Shown here in pieces: positions 33,503 to 47,469 of a stretch of 49,800 nt of DNA (the first letter of the stretch is position 1; every line of letters begins with the position of its first letter). Location of the stretch: assembly GCA_027452145.1 (NCBI GenBank), contig DAIDHB010000249.1, positions 1 to 49,800 of the forward strand. Direction: 5' to 3'. The position numbers and the translations under genes were made by a program. The notes under the pieces are model-generated. The model was not told the origin of the DNA, searched no databases, and saw only the letters and a list, made by a program, of their open reading frames with translations. The stretch is from Planctomycetales bacterium (lineage in GTDB: Bacteria; Planctomycetota; Planctomycetia; Isosphaerales; Isosphaeraceae).

Positions 33503-35189
33503 GCCGCACCCCCAACACCCCGGCCAGGATGTCGGGGAGGACAAATCGAGCCAGGGAGCAAGTCGGTCCGGCCGGCGTTCGCTGCTCGGGATTCTCCGGG
33601 CCGTCGGCGGTCGAGCCCGATCGCTGCGCTGGCGGATTCAGGCCTGGCACACCCTGATCCTGCTCCTGGTGGTCGCCGGCTTCGGCGGAATGCTCTACGC
33701 CGAGGCCCGCCGCGCGCGCTTCGACGAGATCGACGCCGAACTGCTCTCGGCCGCGCGCGTGCTCGAGGGCGTCCTTCGCGCGCGTCCGTCGTTCGGTCCG
33801 TTCTCCGGGCCGCCCGGCCGCCTTCGGCAGGGGCGGCCGCCCGGCCCGCGGCGGGATCAGCGCCCGCCCGGTCCCGGCGAACCGCCGGGGATCGACGACG
33901 AGCCCGAACTTCCGCCGGAGTTCCCGCCGGGTGAATCGATCCGGCCGCCCCGGGACCGCGTGGGCCAGCGAAACCGCATGCCGCCAGGGCCGCCGCCGTT
34001 CGATCCGGGCGCGCTCAGCCTGCCCCGGTCGTTCGTCGACCGGCACACCGATGCCGGCGAGCCCCCCTACTTCGTCGTGCGCGGGCCGGAGGGCCGGCCG
34101 TTCCGCGCCGAGCCGCCGGGCATCGTCGGCGAGATCCCGGTCGATCCCGTCGTCGGACGTCAGCACGAGCTGCATGCCCGGAATCGCGGCATGCTTCGGG
34201 AGCTGACCCTGCGTGGACCGGGCCGGACCTCGATCCTCGTCGGCCGGCCGATCCATCGGGAGCTCGCCGGGTTGCGTCGAACAGCCTGGAGGCTCGGCCT
34301 GACCGGACTGGCCGTCTTCACGCTCGGCCTGGTCGGAGGGTGGTGGCTCTCGGCGCGGGCCGTGCGGCCGATCGCCGCCATGAGCGCCACGGTCGCCGGC
34401 ATCGAGGCCGGCAGCCTGTCGCGCCGCCTCGAGCTGGAAGGGCTCGACACCGAGCTCGGCGGGCTGGGCGTCCTGGTCAATGGCATGCTCGATCGGCTCG
34501 AGGCGTCGTTCGTCCAGCAGGTCCGCTTCACGGCCGACGCCTCGCACGAGCTGCGCACCCCGCTGGCCGTGATCCTCTCGCAGGTGGAGCTGGCGCTGTC
34601 CCGCCCTCGCGAGGCACCGGCTTACCGGGAAGCCCTGGAAGCGTGCGGCCGCGCCGCGCATCGGATGAAGTCGCTGGTGGAGGACCTGCTCACGCTCGCG
34701 CGGGCCGACTCGGGCAAGCTCGAGCTTCGCCGTGAGCCCTGCGACCTGGCCGCGATCGCCGGGTCGGCCGTCGCCCTGCTCGAGCCCCTGGCGCGCGACC
34801 GAGGGATCCGCATCGAGCTGCGGGCACGACCCGCGCCCCTGGCGGGCGATCCCGAACGGCTCGGCCAGGTCCTGTCCAACCTGATCGGCAACGCCATCCA
34901 CTACAACCGCGACGGCGGCGACGTCCGCGTCACGGTGAGCCGGGACGAGGCGGCCGCGATCGTGGAGGTCGAGGATACCGGGTTCGGAATCCCCGAGGGC
35001 GACCTCGCGCGGATCTTCGACCGATTCTACCGGGTGGACGCCGCGCGATCGCGGGCGAGGGGCGGCAGCGGCCTGGGCCTGGCGATCTGCCGGAGCATCG
35101 TCGAGGCCCACGGCGGCACGATCGGCGTGGCGAGCACCATCGGCCGCGGCTCGCGCTTCACTTTGATGATCCCGCGCCAGGCGGTATAA
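33495..35189 (+). CDS. Sensor histidine kinase, partner of the upstream response regulator
   Basis: Encodes 564 residues. Membrane segments lie at about 50-69 and 262-285; between them is a 190-residue periplasmic sensor that is Pro/Gly/Arg-rich (PPGPRRDQRPPGPGEPPG in part) and contains a more compact end (YFVVRGPEGRPFRAEPPG). HAMP follows (about 285-340), then the dimerisation helix with H351 (ASHELRTPL) and the ATPase domain (N box NLIGNAIHY, G1 DTGFGI, F FDRFYR, G2 GGSGLGLAI). Compared with CusS-like kinases the sensor is unusual for its long Pro-rich insert, which resembles the tail of the EF-hand protein encoded at 30415. The signal is unknown; a metal or envelope cue is possible. Confidence 0.95.
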   Translation: MAEPHPQHPGQDVGEDKSSQGASRSGRRSLLGILRAVGGRARSLRWRIQAWHTLILLLVVAGFGGMLYAEARRARFDEIDAELLSAARVLEGVLRARPSFGPFSGPPGRLRQGRPPGPRRDQRPPGPGEPPGIDDEPELPPEFPPGESIRPPRDRVGQRNRMPPGPPPFDPGALSLPRSFVDRHTDAGEPPYFVVRGPEGRPFRAEPPGIVGEIPVDPVVGRQHELHARNRGMLRELTLRGPGRTSILVGRPIHRELAGLRRTAWRLGLTGLAVFTLGLVGGWWLSARAVRPIAAMSATVAGIEAGSLSRRLELEGLDTELGGLGVLVNGMLDRLEASFVQQVRFTADASHELRTPLAVILSQVELALSRPREAPAYREALEACGRAAHRMKSLVEDLLTLARADSGKLELRREPCDLAAIAGSAVALLEPLARDRGIRIELRARPAPLAGDPERLGQVLSNLIGNAIHYNRDGGDVRVTVSRDEAAAIVEVEDTGFGIPEGDLARIFDRFYRVDAARSRARGGSGLGLAICRSIVEAHGGTIGVASTIGRGSRFTLMIPRQAV

Positions 35190-35253
35190 CCTTCTGACTC
35201 TGGAGCCAACCGTCCGCTCCGATCGACCGGGCCGCGTGAGGAGCGTGCCAATC

Positions 35254-36024
35254 ATGCCGTCGTTGACCGGCCTGTTCGTCGAGCCGCTGTACCGACTGAT
35301 CTACGGAAGACCGGCCCAGGAGAGCGACGAGGATGCCGGGAGGCGTGTCCTCGTCCTCGGGGGCGTGGGCGGTCTCGACATCCTCGGGGTCGGGCTGCGG
35401 TACGCGGTCGGCGAGGCGGGGCCGCCCGTTCGTCTCGAGTCCTTTTCCTGGGGCCACGGGTTCGGCCGCTGGTATTCCGACCTGACCCGGGCCGATTCCC
35501 GCGATCGCGACGCCGCGCGCCTGGCGGAGGAGATCCGGCGTCATCGAACCAATCGGCCCGGCTCACCCGTCTTCGTCGTCGCCCGGTCGGCCGGGGCCGG
35601 TATCGCCGTCATGGCGCTGGAACAACTCGATCCCGACGCGGTCGAGCGGGTCATCCTGCTCGCGCCGGCGCTCTCGCCCGCCTACGACCTGGCTCCGGCG
35701 CTGAGGGCCGTTCGGCGCGAGATGGTCGTCTTCTGGTCGCCGGCTGACCTGATCATCCTGGGGGCCGGGACCCTCCTCTTCGGCACGATCGACCGCGTGC
35801 GGACGATCGGGGCGGGCCTCGTGGGATTCCGCGTCCCGCCCTCCGGCCATCCCGACGATGATCGAACGCGCCAGTACCGGAAACTCCGCCAGGTCCGATG
35901 GAGCCCCGGCATGATCGCCCTGGGCCACTTTGGCGGCCATTTCGGCGCCGACTGTCCGGGATTCCTGCGGAAACACGTGGTGCCGCTGCTGCGCGCCGAT
36001 TCTGGTCCCGGGGCGACGACCTGA
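35254..36024 (+). CDS. Alpha/beta-hydrolase-like protein of unknown substrate
   Basis: Encodes 256 residues; GAGGAG lies about 10 bases before the ATG at 35254. The order RRVLVLGGVGG, VRLESFSWGHG, FVVARSAGAGIAVMALEQL (elbow S112) and VILLAPALSPAYDL is that of an alpha/beta hydrolase; the end has HFGGHFGADCPGF. Acid and His partners cannot be assigned confidently, and the elbow is R-S-A-G rather than the usual G-x-S-x-G. No signal peptide is present. It could be an esterase or a non-enzymatic relative. Confidence 0.75.
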   Translation: MPSLTGLFVEPLYRLIYGRPAQESDEDAGRRVLVLGGVGGLDILGVGLRYAVGEAGPPVRLESFSWGHGFGRWYSDLTRADSRDRDAARLAEEIRRHRTNRPGSPVFVVARSAGAGIAVMALEQLDPDAVERVILLAPALSPAYDLAPALRAVRREMVVFWSPADLIILGAGTLLFGTIDRVRTIGAGLVGFRVPPSGHPDDDRTRQYRKLRQVRWSPGMIALGHFGGHFGADCPGFLRKHVVPLLRADSGPGATT

Positions 36025-37991
<1,967 letters not shown>

Positions 37992-38003
37992 CCGGCGGCT
38001 GGG

Positions 38004-38045
38004 GGCGATCTCCGACTTCCATCAGGGTCGGAGTCGGAGATCGCC
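38004..38045 (+). terminator. Hairpin after enolase
   Basis: A perfect 14-bp stem (GGCGATCTCCGACT, 38004-38017, with its complement at 38032-38045) lies 12 bases after the enolase stop. There is no T-tract, so it would be a non-canonical terminator or an mRNA-end stabiliser. Confidence 0.45.
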
Positions 38046-38090
38046 GCAACCCGGCTGGTGCCCGTCGGCCCGGGCCGATAACCTGGTAGG

Positions 38091-38186
38091 GGGAGGGCGA
38101 GGCTCCCGCCGAGCCTGAAAAGCCGGCTCGCCGGGAGGCTCGCCCTCCCGAGGATTCCCGGCTCGCCGGGAGGCTCGCCCTCCCGA
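38091..38186. repeat. GC-rich direct and inverted repeats
   Basis: A 29-base unit (CCGGCTCGCCGGGAGGCTCG followed by CCCTCCCGA) is repeated exactly at 38123-38151 and 38158-38186; a related inverted unit (GGGAGGGCGAGGCTCCCGCC) lies at 38091-38110. Together they can form alternative hairpins between enolase and the ABC-F gene. Confidence 0.85.
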
Positions 38187-38261
38187 TGAGGACCCTTTCA
38201 GGACCGACTCTCACACCCCGCCGGCGCCAGTTCGCGCCAGCCGGAGCAGCCTCCGACTCCC

Positions 38262-40187
38262 ATGATCCTGATCTCGGCAACAGGTCTCGGCCGGCAATTC
38301 AGCGGCGATCCGATCTTCCAGGACCTCGCCTTCGAGATCCGCACCGGCGAACGCATCGGCCTGGTCGGACCCAACGGCGCCGGCAAGACCACCCTGATGC
38401 AGCTCCTCGCCGGCAACGACCGGCCCGACTACGGCGAGCTCTACATCCGGCCCGGGATCCGCGTCAGCCTGCTGCGGCAGCAGCCCGACTTCGCGCCGGG
38501 CGAGACGATGATCGAGGTCGTCCGATCCGGCCTGGCGTCCCTGATCGAGCTCCAGCACGAGCTGGAGATGGCCGCCCAGGAGATGGCCGAGGCCGAGGAC
38601 GACGCCGAGCGCGCGCAGGCCTCGGCCCGCTACGACAGCCTGCACGAACAGATCGAGCACCAGGACGCGTATTCGATCGACCACCGCGTCGAGGAGGTGC
38701 TCTCGGGCCTGGGCTTCGGCGAATCCGAGTTCCATCGCGAGGCCTCGACATTCTCCGGCGGCCAGCAGTCGCGCATGATGCTCGCGAAGCTGCTGCTCCA
38801 GAGCCCCGACGTCATGCTGCTGGACGAGCCGTCGAACCACCTGGACATCGCCACCACCGAGTGGCTGGAGAACTACCTGGCACGCCAGCCCGTCGCCATG
38901 GTCGTCGTCAGCCACGACCGCTATTTCCTCGACAAGGTCGTGACCCGCGTCTGGGAGCTGCACGAGGGGCACATCTCGGCCTACCCGGGGAATTACAGCC
39001 AGTACTGGCGGCTCCGCACCGAAAAAGCCAAGGTGCTCGAGCGCCAGGCCGGTCGGCAGGAAGAAAAGGCCGAGCAGCTCAAGGCGTATATCCGCAAGTA
39101 CGGGGCCGGCCAGCGAGCCAAGCAGGCCCACGACCGCGAGCGGAAGCTCGAGCGGCTCGAACGCGACCGGGTCGACACCATGCGCGACGTGGTCGGCCCC
39201 TACATGGGCTTCGACGAGGTCGAGCGATCCGGCGACATCGTCGTCGAGGCCCGCAAGCTCGCCAAGGCGTATGACAAGCCGCTGTTCCAGGACCTGAGCC
39301 TGACCGTCGACCGCGGCCAGTGCGTGGGCGTGATCGGGCCCAACGGCGCCGGCAAGACCACGCTGATCCGCACCCTGATCGGCCGCGAGAAGCCCGACGC
39401 CGGCGAGGTGAAGCTGGGGCACAAGGTGCAGGTCGGCTACCACGACCAGGGCCTGCTGTCGCTCGACCCGAATACCACGGTGGTGCGCTCCGTCTGGCCC
39501 GAAGACGATCCCGACTGGGTCGAAGGCGACGTCCGTAGCGTCCTGGCCCGGTTCGGCCTGGGTGGCGACATCGTCTTCCAGACCGTCGGCAAGCTTTCGG
39601 GCGGCGAGAAGGCCAAGGCCGCGCTGGCGCGACTCTGCGCCACCGGTGCCAACCTGCTCGTGATGGACGAGCCGACCAACCACCTGGATATCTGGTCGTG
39701 CGAGGCCCTTGAACGCTCGATCAACGAGTTCGAGGGGACGGTCCTGGTCGTCAGCCACGACCGCTACTTTCTCAACAAGGTCGCGGACCGGCTGGTCCAG
39801 GTCGCCGACGGCCGCGCCCGCGTCATCGAGGGGGATTACGAGACCTTCCAGCACCTCGTGCAGAAGGAGAAGGAACGCGCCGAGGCGGCGCGGGCGCGGC
39901 CCCAGCCTCAGACGGCTTCGGCTTCGGCTTCGGCACCGGCCCGGACATCGTCATCGGACAAATCCCGGCCGAAGCGCAAGTTCCCCTACCGCAAGGCCGC
40001 CGAGATCGAGCGCGAGATCGGCCAGCTCGAGCAGGAGGTCGTCGAGCTCGAGGATCTCCTGGGCCAGCCCGCGACCTGGCGCGACCCGGTCAAGGCCGTT
40101 GGCACCCAGGACCGGCACCGCGAGGTGAAGCAGAAGCTTGAGGAGCTCTACCAGCACTGGGAAACCGCGCTGGAAGCCAACTGGTGA
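38262..40187 (+). CDS. ABC-F family ATPase (ribosome-associated type)
   Basis: Encodes 641 residues. Two ABC cassettes without membrane domains: first with Walker A GPNGAGKTT (K42), signature FSGGQQSR and LLDEPSNHLD; the second with Walker A K365, signature LSGGEKAK and VMDEPTNHLD. The interdomain linker (about 235-320) is charged and contains KAYIRKYGAGQRAKQA, the typical ABC-F tRNA-interacting region, and the C-terminus (about 575-641) is a coiled coil as in Uup-like members. ABC-F proteins act on ribosomes (antibiotic protection or translation control). The subtype is uncertain; the C-terminal coiled coil favours Uup or a related group. A GGAG lies about 17 bases before the ATG in a small potential hairpin. 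Confidence 0.93.
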   Translation: MILISATGLGRQFSGDPIFQDLAFEIRTGERIGLVGPNGAGKTTLMQLLAGNDRPDYGELYIRPGIRVSLLRQQPDFAPGETMIEVVRSGLASLIELQHELEMAAQEMAEAEDDAERAQASARYDSLHEQIEHQDAYSIDHRVEEVLSGLGFGESEFHREASTFSGGQQSRMMLAKLLLQSPDVMLLDEPSNHLDIATTEWLENYLARQPVAMVVVSHDRYFLDKVVTRVWELHEGHISAYPGNYSQYWRLRTEKAKVLERQAGRQEEKAEQLKAYIRKYGAGQRAKQAHDRERKLERLERDRVDTMRDVVGPYMGFDEVERSGDIVVEARKLAKAYDKPLFQDLSLTVDRGQCVGVIGPNGAGKTTLIRTLIGREKPDAGEVKLGHKVQVGYHDQGLLSLDPNTTVVRSVWPEDDPDWVEGDVRSVLARFGLGGDIVFQTVGKLSGGEKAKAALARLCATGANLLVMDEPTNHLDIWSCEALERSINEFEGTVLVVSHDRYFLNKVADRLVQVADGRARVIEGDYETFQHLVQKEKERAEAARARPQPQTASASASAPARTSSSDKSRPKRKFPYRKAAEIEREIGQLEQEVVELEDLLGQPATWRDPVKAVGTQDRHREVKQKLEELYQHWETALEANW

Positions 40188-40333
40188 GGCCCCCGGGCGC
40201 GGTGTCGAGTTCCTGGACCTGGAATCGGTCCCGGAAGCCTCAGAGACTGTCGGGTCGATGGACAATGCCCGGCAATTTGAGGCGATGAGCCGGCGGCCCT
40301 GGCCGCCGTCCGCCCCCGTCCTGCCCGTCCCGT

Positions 40334-41332
40334 TCAGGGCCGCCGGGTCTTGGCCTTGCTGGTGTCGCGCAGGATATCCCCGCCGGTCAGGTCGCCGGCC
40401 GGCTGGTCGCGGAGGTGCTTGTCCAGGAACTGCTTGATCCGCCGGGCGACCTCGGGCCGGCGGAAGTGTCCATGCTCGCCGCCAAGGACCCGGTAGAACG
40501 CGCACGGCACGCCCGCGGCCTTGAGGGCGTTCGCCAGCCGCTCCGACTGGCTGATCGGCACCAGCGGATCCTCGTCTCCGTGAATGATGAGGAACGGCGC
40601 GTCGTCCCGGCCGACGTAGGTGATCGGCGAGGCCGCTCGCGCCGCCTCCTTGTGCTCCTGGATCGCGCCGCCGATGAGGAGTGACTCGGGCGAGTCGGGC
40701 GCGTTGTGGTCGATCCGGATGTGAGGGTCGTTCATCGTCAGGAGATCGCTGGGGCCGAACAGGTCCACCACGCACCGCACCCGGCTGCTGGCGCCGGCAT
40801 GCGGCCCGAGCTGGCCCTCGAGCTCGGCGACGCCGCCGCTGGTCCCCAGCATGGCGGCGAGATGCCCACCGGCGGATGAGCCCATTACGGCGATCCGGTC
40901 CGCGTCGAGCCCGTACTTCGCCGCGTTCGCGCGGATCCACCGGATTGCCGCCTTCACGTCGTGGACCTGCGCTGGCCACGTCGCCTCGCCGCTGAGCCGG
41001 TAGTTGATCGTGGCCCCGGCGTACTCGCCCGCCCCGACCAGCGGCCCCAGGGGCCCATAGCCCATCGTCTTGTTCCCCGAGCGGAACGCCCCTCCGTGGA
41101 TGTACACGACGACCGGCAGCGGCTTCCCCGCCCCCGTCGCGTTCTTCGGCAAGAGCAGGTCGAGCGTCTGCCTCGGATTCTTCGTCCCGGCGTACGGGAT
41201 GTCCTTCTCCAGCCGGACCCCCTCGGGCAGAGGCGCCGGCGCATCATTCGCCGGCTCCTGCCCGAATCCTCCGGCGGCCCACCCGAGCAAAACGAATGGC
41301 ACCAGGCCCGAACATCGCCTCATTTGACCCAT
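40334..41332 (-). CDS. Secreted alpha/beta hydrolase (BD-FAE-like esterase)
   Basis: Encodes 332 residues; AAGGAC precedes the ATG at 41330-41332 (a second ATG three codons later is possible). A signal peptide (about 1-26) is followed by the esterase/lipase fold: oxyanion motif YIHGGAF, YAGATINYRLSGEATWPAQVHD in outline, elbow GSSAGGH with S153, then PFLIIHGDEDPLVP (Asp) and GGEHGHF (His). It fits the feruloyl-esterase/carboxylesterase group (BD-FAE) often found in planctomycetes and probably removes acyl groups from plant or algal polysaccharide. Confidence 0.92.
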   Translation of the reverse strand: MGQMRRCSGLVPFVLLGWAAGGFGQEPANDAPAPLPEGVRLEKDIPYAGTKNPRQTLDLLLPKNATGAGKPLPVVVYIHGGAFRSGNKTMGYGPLGPLVGAGEYAGATINYRLSGEATWPAQVHDVKAAIRWIRANAAKYGLDADRIAVMGSSAGGHLAAMLGTSGGVAELEGQLGPHAGASSRVRCVVDLFGPSDLLTMNDPHIRIDHNAPDSPESLLIGGAIQEHKEAARAASPITYVGRDDAPFLIIHGDEDPLVPISQSERLANALKAAGVPCAFYRVLGGEHGHFRRPEVARRIKQFLDKHLRDQPAGDLTGGDILRDTSKAKTRRP

Positions 41333-41561
41333 GGCACTCGTCCTTCCGATGCGAGAGGGGAGAGGAATCGAAATGACGACCCCAGCGACCCCCGGATTGT
41401 ATGCCACGAGCCGATCGGACGCGAGGCGGAAATGCATCGACCGAACGCACCACGCACCATCGAGCGATACACTTCGAACTCGATCGAGGACGGCCCGGGA
41501 TTCCGCGGTTGATGTCCCCGCCCCCTGCGCCGGATAATCCTGATGTTGGGGAGAAACCGCC

Positions 41562-42041
41562 ATGCCGATTGAACTGACACCAGACCAGGAGGGATATCTC
41601 CACTCCATCCTCGCGCGCAAGCCCAGGCCGACACGTCGCCAGCGAGCGAAGGCAATTCTGCTCCTCGGGCACGGCCACGAGCCCAGATCCGTCGCGCAGA
41701 TCGTCGGTATCCCACTGAGCGAGGTGCAGGAACTGGAGCGGGTCTTTACGGTCAGGGGGGTAAAGGCCCTCGATCCACCTGCCCGCTCCTCGTCGAACTC
41801 CGGTCGGACGCGGGCCGGCATCGAGAAGACCGTGAATGTCTGCGGCGGCTCGGCCCGGATCGCCGGCACCCGCATACCGGTCTGGCAACTCGTTGCCGCG
41901 ATTCGAACCGGCGCGAGCGAGGCACAGCTTCTCCTGGACTACCCGAGCCTGCAAGCTGAGGATCTCGTAAATGCCTGGTCGTACGCCCGCGACCACCAGG
42001 ATGAGATCGAGGTGGACATTCGCGAGAACGAGGACGCCTGA
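41562..42041 (+). CDS. DUF433 antitoxin with N-terminal helix-turn-helix
   Basis: Encodes 159 residues; GGGAGA lies about 7 bases before the ATG. Residues about 1-70 look like a DNA-binding HTH of the transposase-like kind (RAKAILLLGHGHEPRSVAQIVGIPLSEVQ). Residues about 88-150 form the DUF433 domain (GSARIAGTRIPVWQLVAAIRTGASEAQLLLDYPSLQAEDLVNAWSYA in outline), which is normally the antitoxin next to a PIN-like DUF5615 toxin. The toxin gene starts 3 bases after the stop. The added HTH could make this a longer, DNA-binding antitoxin. Confidence 0.88.
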   Translation: MPIELTPDQEGYLHSILARKPRPTRRQRAKAILLLGHGHEPRSVAQIVGIPLSEVQELERVFTVRGVKALDPPARSSSNSGRTRAGIEKTVNVCGGSARIAGTRIPVWQLVAAIRTGASEAQLLLDYPSLQAEDLVNAWSYARDHQDEIEVDIRENEDA

Positions 42042-42044
42042 CGA

Positions 42045-42382
42045 GTGGCTCGATTCTACGCCGACGAGAACTTTCGGAAGCCGGTGGTCGCGGCCCTGCG
42101 CCTGTTAGGTCACGACGTGCTGACCGCTCAGGAGGCCGGTAGGGCTGGGCAACGTATCGATGACGACACGGTTCTCGCCGAAGCGACGGCATTCGATCGC
42201 AGCTTGCTTACCCAGAATCGACGAGATTTCATTCGCCGCCACAATGCCGGACTTCCCCACAAAGGGATTGTGGTCTGTACTTATGATCCCGATGCCCAGG
42301 CGCTCGCATCCCGGATCGATGCCGTGATCACGACGGCGAATCCGACCGGGCGTTTCCTGTTGCGAGTCAACCGACCGGTCAA

Positions 42383-42386
<4 letters not shown>
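42045..42386 (+). CDS. DUF5615 PIN-like toxin
   Basis: Encodes 113 residues from a GTG, 3 bases after the antitoxin stop. Sequence features of DUF5615 (Mut7-C-like PIN) are seen: FYADENF (D7, E8), [39 protein letters not shown] and KGIVVCTYD. These act as RNases or related toxins neutralised by DUF433 proteins. Its stop overlaps the start codon of the uvrA-like gene (ATGA), which suggests coupling. Confidence 0.88.
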
Positions 42387-45352
<2,966 letters not shown>

Positions 45353-45648
45353 TGCGATGTCCCGGGTGTCGCCCCTGATCGTCCTGTCGGGTGGGCCTTG
45401 CCCACCAGTTCGAGGCCTCGATCGGTGGGCAATACCCACCCGGCACCATCATCGCCAATGGGCGACGGACTCCGAGTCCTGCTCCGGAGGGGCGAGCGGG
45501 GCGCCTTGGCGCGACCCGACTTCCCCTCCCGGAAAAAATCCGGCCTGTCGGTGAGGTATCCCGCGAATCCGGGCCCGGTCGATCCGTTCTGGTAGTGGGG
45601 CGCTGCGCGCGGACGCACCGCCCCCCCGAGCCCAGGAGTCGCGAGACG
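45353..45648. other. Intergenic region with MITE-like repeat
   Basis: About 295 bases between uvrA and the sulfatase gene. It contains the inverted repeat at 45388-45443; nothing else is recognised. Confidence 0.6.
45388..45443. repeat. Inverted repeat (MITE-like hairpin)
   Basis: CGGGTGGGCCTTGCCCACC (45388-45406) and GGTGGGCAATACCCACCCG (45424-45442) are reverse complements apart from two bases. They flank a 17-base centre. Confidence 0.8.
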
Positions 45649-47295
45649 ATGTCGTTTCTTTCGCACAGATCGCTTGCCGGGACTTCCCTTCTGCCCTCGT
45701 CGCCCCAATCTCCTGCGGCCGGTCGGAGACGTCCGGCGTCCGGCCGCTCGGGCCTCAAGCTGGCGTGGCTGTTGGCGTCGTTGTTAGGCGGCCTGATCGG
45801 GCCGGCGACGGCAGGGGCCGGGCCGGACGGGGACCGAGACGCCAGGGGTAAGACGAAGGCGCCCGCCAACCTGCTGCTGATCGTTGCCGACGACCACGGC
45901 GGGGGGACGATGGGCATCGAGGGCGACCCGCGGCGTGCCACGCCCAACCTCGATGCGCTGGCGCGGCAGGGCGTGCTGTTCGAGCGCGCGTTCTGCAACT
46001 CGCCGCTGTGCACGCCCAGCCGGCAGACCCTGATCACGGGAAAGCTGCCGCACGCCGTCGGCGTGACGCTGCTCCAGACGCGGCTCTCCGACGATGTGCT
46101 GACCCTGGGCGAGTGGTTCCGCGGCCAGGATTATCGCACCGCCGCGCTGGGCAAGATGCATTTCAACGGCCCGTCCGCGCACGGTTTCGCGCTGCGGCTC
46201 GACACGGCGGACTGGGAGAGCTCTCTGCGCGAACATCCGCCGGCCGGGGGCGACCGCCGCCGGCGCTGGCGGCCGTTCAGGGATCCCGCCGCCGTCTGGC
46301 TCAACTCCGAGTGCCGATCCGACGGCCTGCCGGTCGAGTCGATGCAGTCGACCTACTATGTGGATCGCGCGCTCGAGTACCTCGATCAGTACGGCCGCGG
46401 CAGCCGCCCGTTCGCGCTGGTGGTCAGCTTCTACGAGCCGCACAGCCCGTTCCGCTTCCCCGATGGCTGGGAGCCGAGGTTCCGACCCGAGGCGTTCGAC
46501 GTCCCGGCGGTCTCCGACCAGGACCGGCAGGAGCAGCCCGCGATCTTCGCCTCGCTGACGCCCGACCAGGTCCGCGGCATCCGGGCGGCTTATTACACCT
46601 CGCTCTCATATGTGGACGCTCAGGTCGGCCGGTTGATCCGCGGCCTCGACGCCGCGGGGCTCTCCGACAACACGCTGGTCGTCTACGTGGGCGACAACGG
46701 CTACATGCTCGGCCAGCACGGGCGGTTCGAGAAACACTGCATGTACGAGCCGTCGGTGCGGATCCCGCTGATCGTCCGCTGCCCCGGCACCGTGCCCGCG
46801 GGCCGCCGCGTCGCCGAGCTGGTCGAGATGATCGACGTCTTTCCCACGGCGCTGGGTCTCCTGGGCCGCCCTGCCCCGCCGGGCCTGCACGGCAGGGACA
46901 TGTCTGGCCTGGTGCGCGGCGAGCCCGGCGCCCGCGGCCGCGACGCCGTTTTCAGCGAGTACACCGAGAACGAGGAGGCCATGATCCGCACCGCCAGGTA
47001 CAAGCTGATCGTCGGCACCGGCCGTCGCCTCCGCCAGGACGGGTATGCCACCGTCAAGCCCTTGCCCGGCCCATACCAGCGGCTCCATGACCTGGTGGAC
47101 GACCCGGACGAGACGACGGATCTCTCCGCCGACCCCCGGCTCCAGCCCATTCGCGACGACCTCTTGCACCGTCTGCACGACCGCCTGACCACCACCCGCG
47201 CCGGCCTCGAGCCCGTCCCGCCCGGCCTGTCGACGATCGAGGCGATCCACTGGTGCCTCGTCCCCCGCGATCCGGCGCCGTCGCGGCAAAGATAG
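45649..47295 (+). CDS. Secreted sulfatase (formylglycine-dependent)
   Basis: Encodes 548 residues. Start ATG at 45649 preceded by AGGAG about 11 bases upstream. A long N-region and hydrophobic stretch (36-57) form the signal peptide. The sulfatase motif CTPSR, with C121 to be changed to formylglycine, lies in CNSPLCTPSRQTLITGK; other family parts are LLLIVADDHGGGTMG, LGKMHFNG, FYEPHSPF, VVYVGDNGYMLGQHGRFEKHCMYEPSVRIPLIV in outline and a C-terminal DLVDDPDETTDLS. It cleaves sulfate esters, probably from polysaccharides, in the periplasm. An activating formylglycine-generating enzyme is needed but not in this window. Confidence 0.95.
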   Translation: MSFLSHRSLAGTSLLPSSPQSPAAGRRRPASGRSGLKLAWLLASLLGGLIGPATAGAGPDGDRDARGKTKAPANLLLIVADDHGGGTMGIEGDPRRATPNLDALARQGVLFERAFCNSPLCTPSRQTLITGKLPHAVGVTLLQTRLSDDVLTLGEWFRGQDYRTAALGKMHFNGPSAHGFALRLDTADWESSLREHPPAGGDRRRRWRPFRDPAAVWLNSECRSDGLPVESMQSTYYVDRALEYLDQYGRGSRPFALVVSFYEPHSPFRFPDGWEPRFRPEAFDVPAVSDQDRQEQPAIFASLTPDQVRGIRAAYYTSLSYVDAQVGRLIRGLDAAGLSDNTLVVYVGDNGYMLGQHGRFEKHCMYEPSVRIPLIVRCPGTVPAGRRVAELVEMIDVFPTALGLLGRPAPPGLHGRDMSGLVRGEPGARGRDAVFSEYTENEEAMIRTARYKLIVGTGRRLRQDGYATVKPLPGPYQRLHDLVDDPDETTDLSADPRLQPIRDDLLHRLHDRLTTTRAGLEPVPPGLSTIEAIHWCLVPRDPAPSRQR

Positions 47296-47441
47296 CCGGA
47301 GGCACCACGCCGGCCGGCGTCGGAACCCGGTCGCTCGGTCGTGAAATCACCGAGCGTTCCCCGGTAGGAGGGTACCGATCCGATCGAGGACCGCCGGGGG
47401 GGCGCTCGATCGACTTCGCGGAAGCGACGGGCATCGCATTT

Positions 47442-47450
47442 TGATATACT
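47442..47450 (+). promoter_or_regulatory. Extended -10 promoter element
   Basis: TGATATACT is an extended -10 (TG, one base, TATACT). Transcription would begin near 47457, only about 13 bases before the ATG at 47470. No good -35 hexamer lies upstream, as expected for an extended -10. Confidence 0.45.
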
Positions 47451-47469
47451 CGGACCGGGAGGAATTGCC

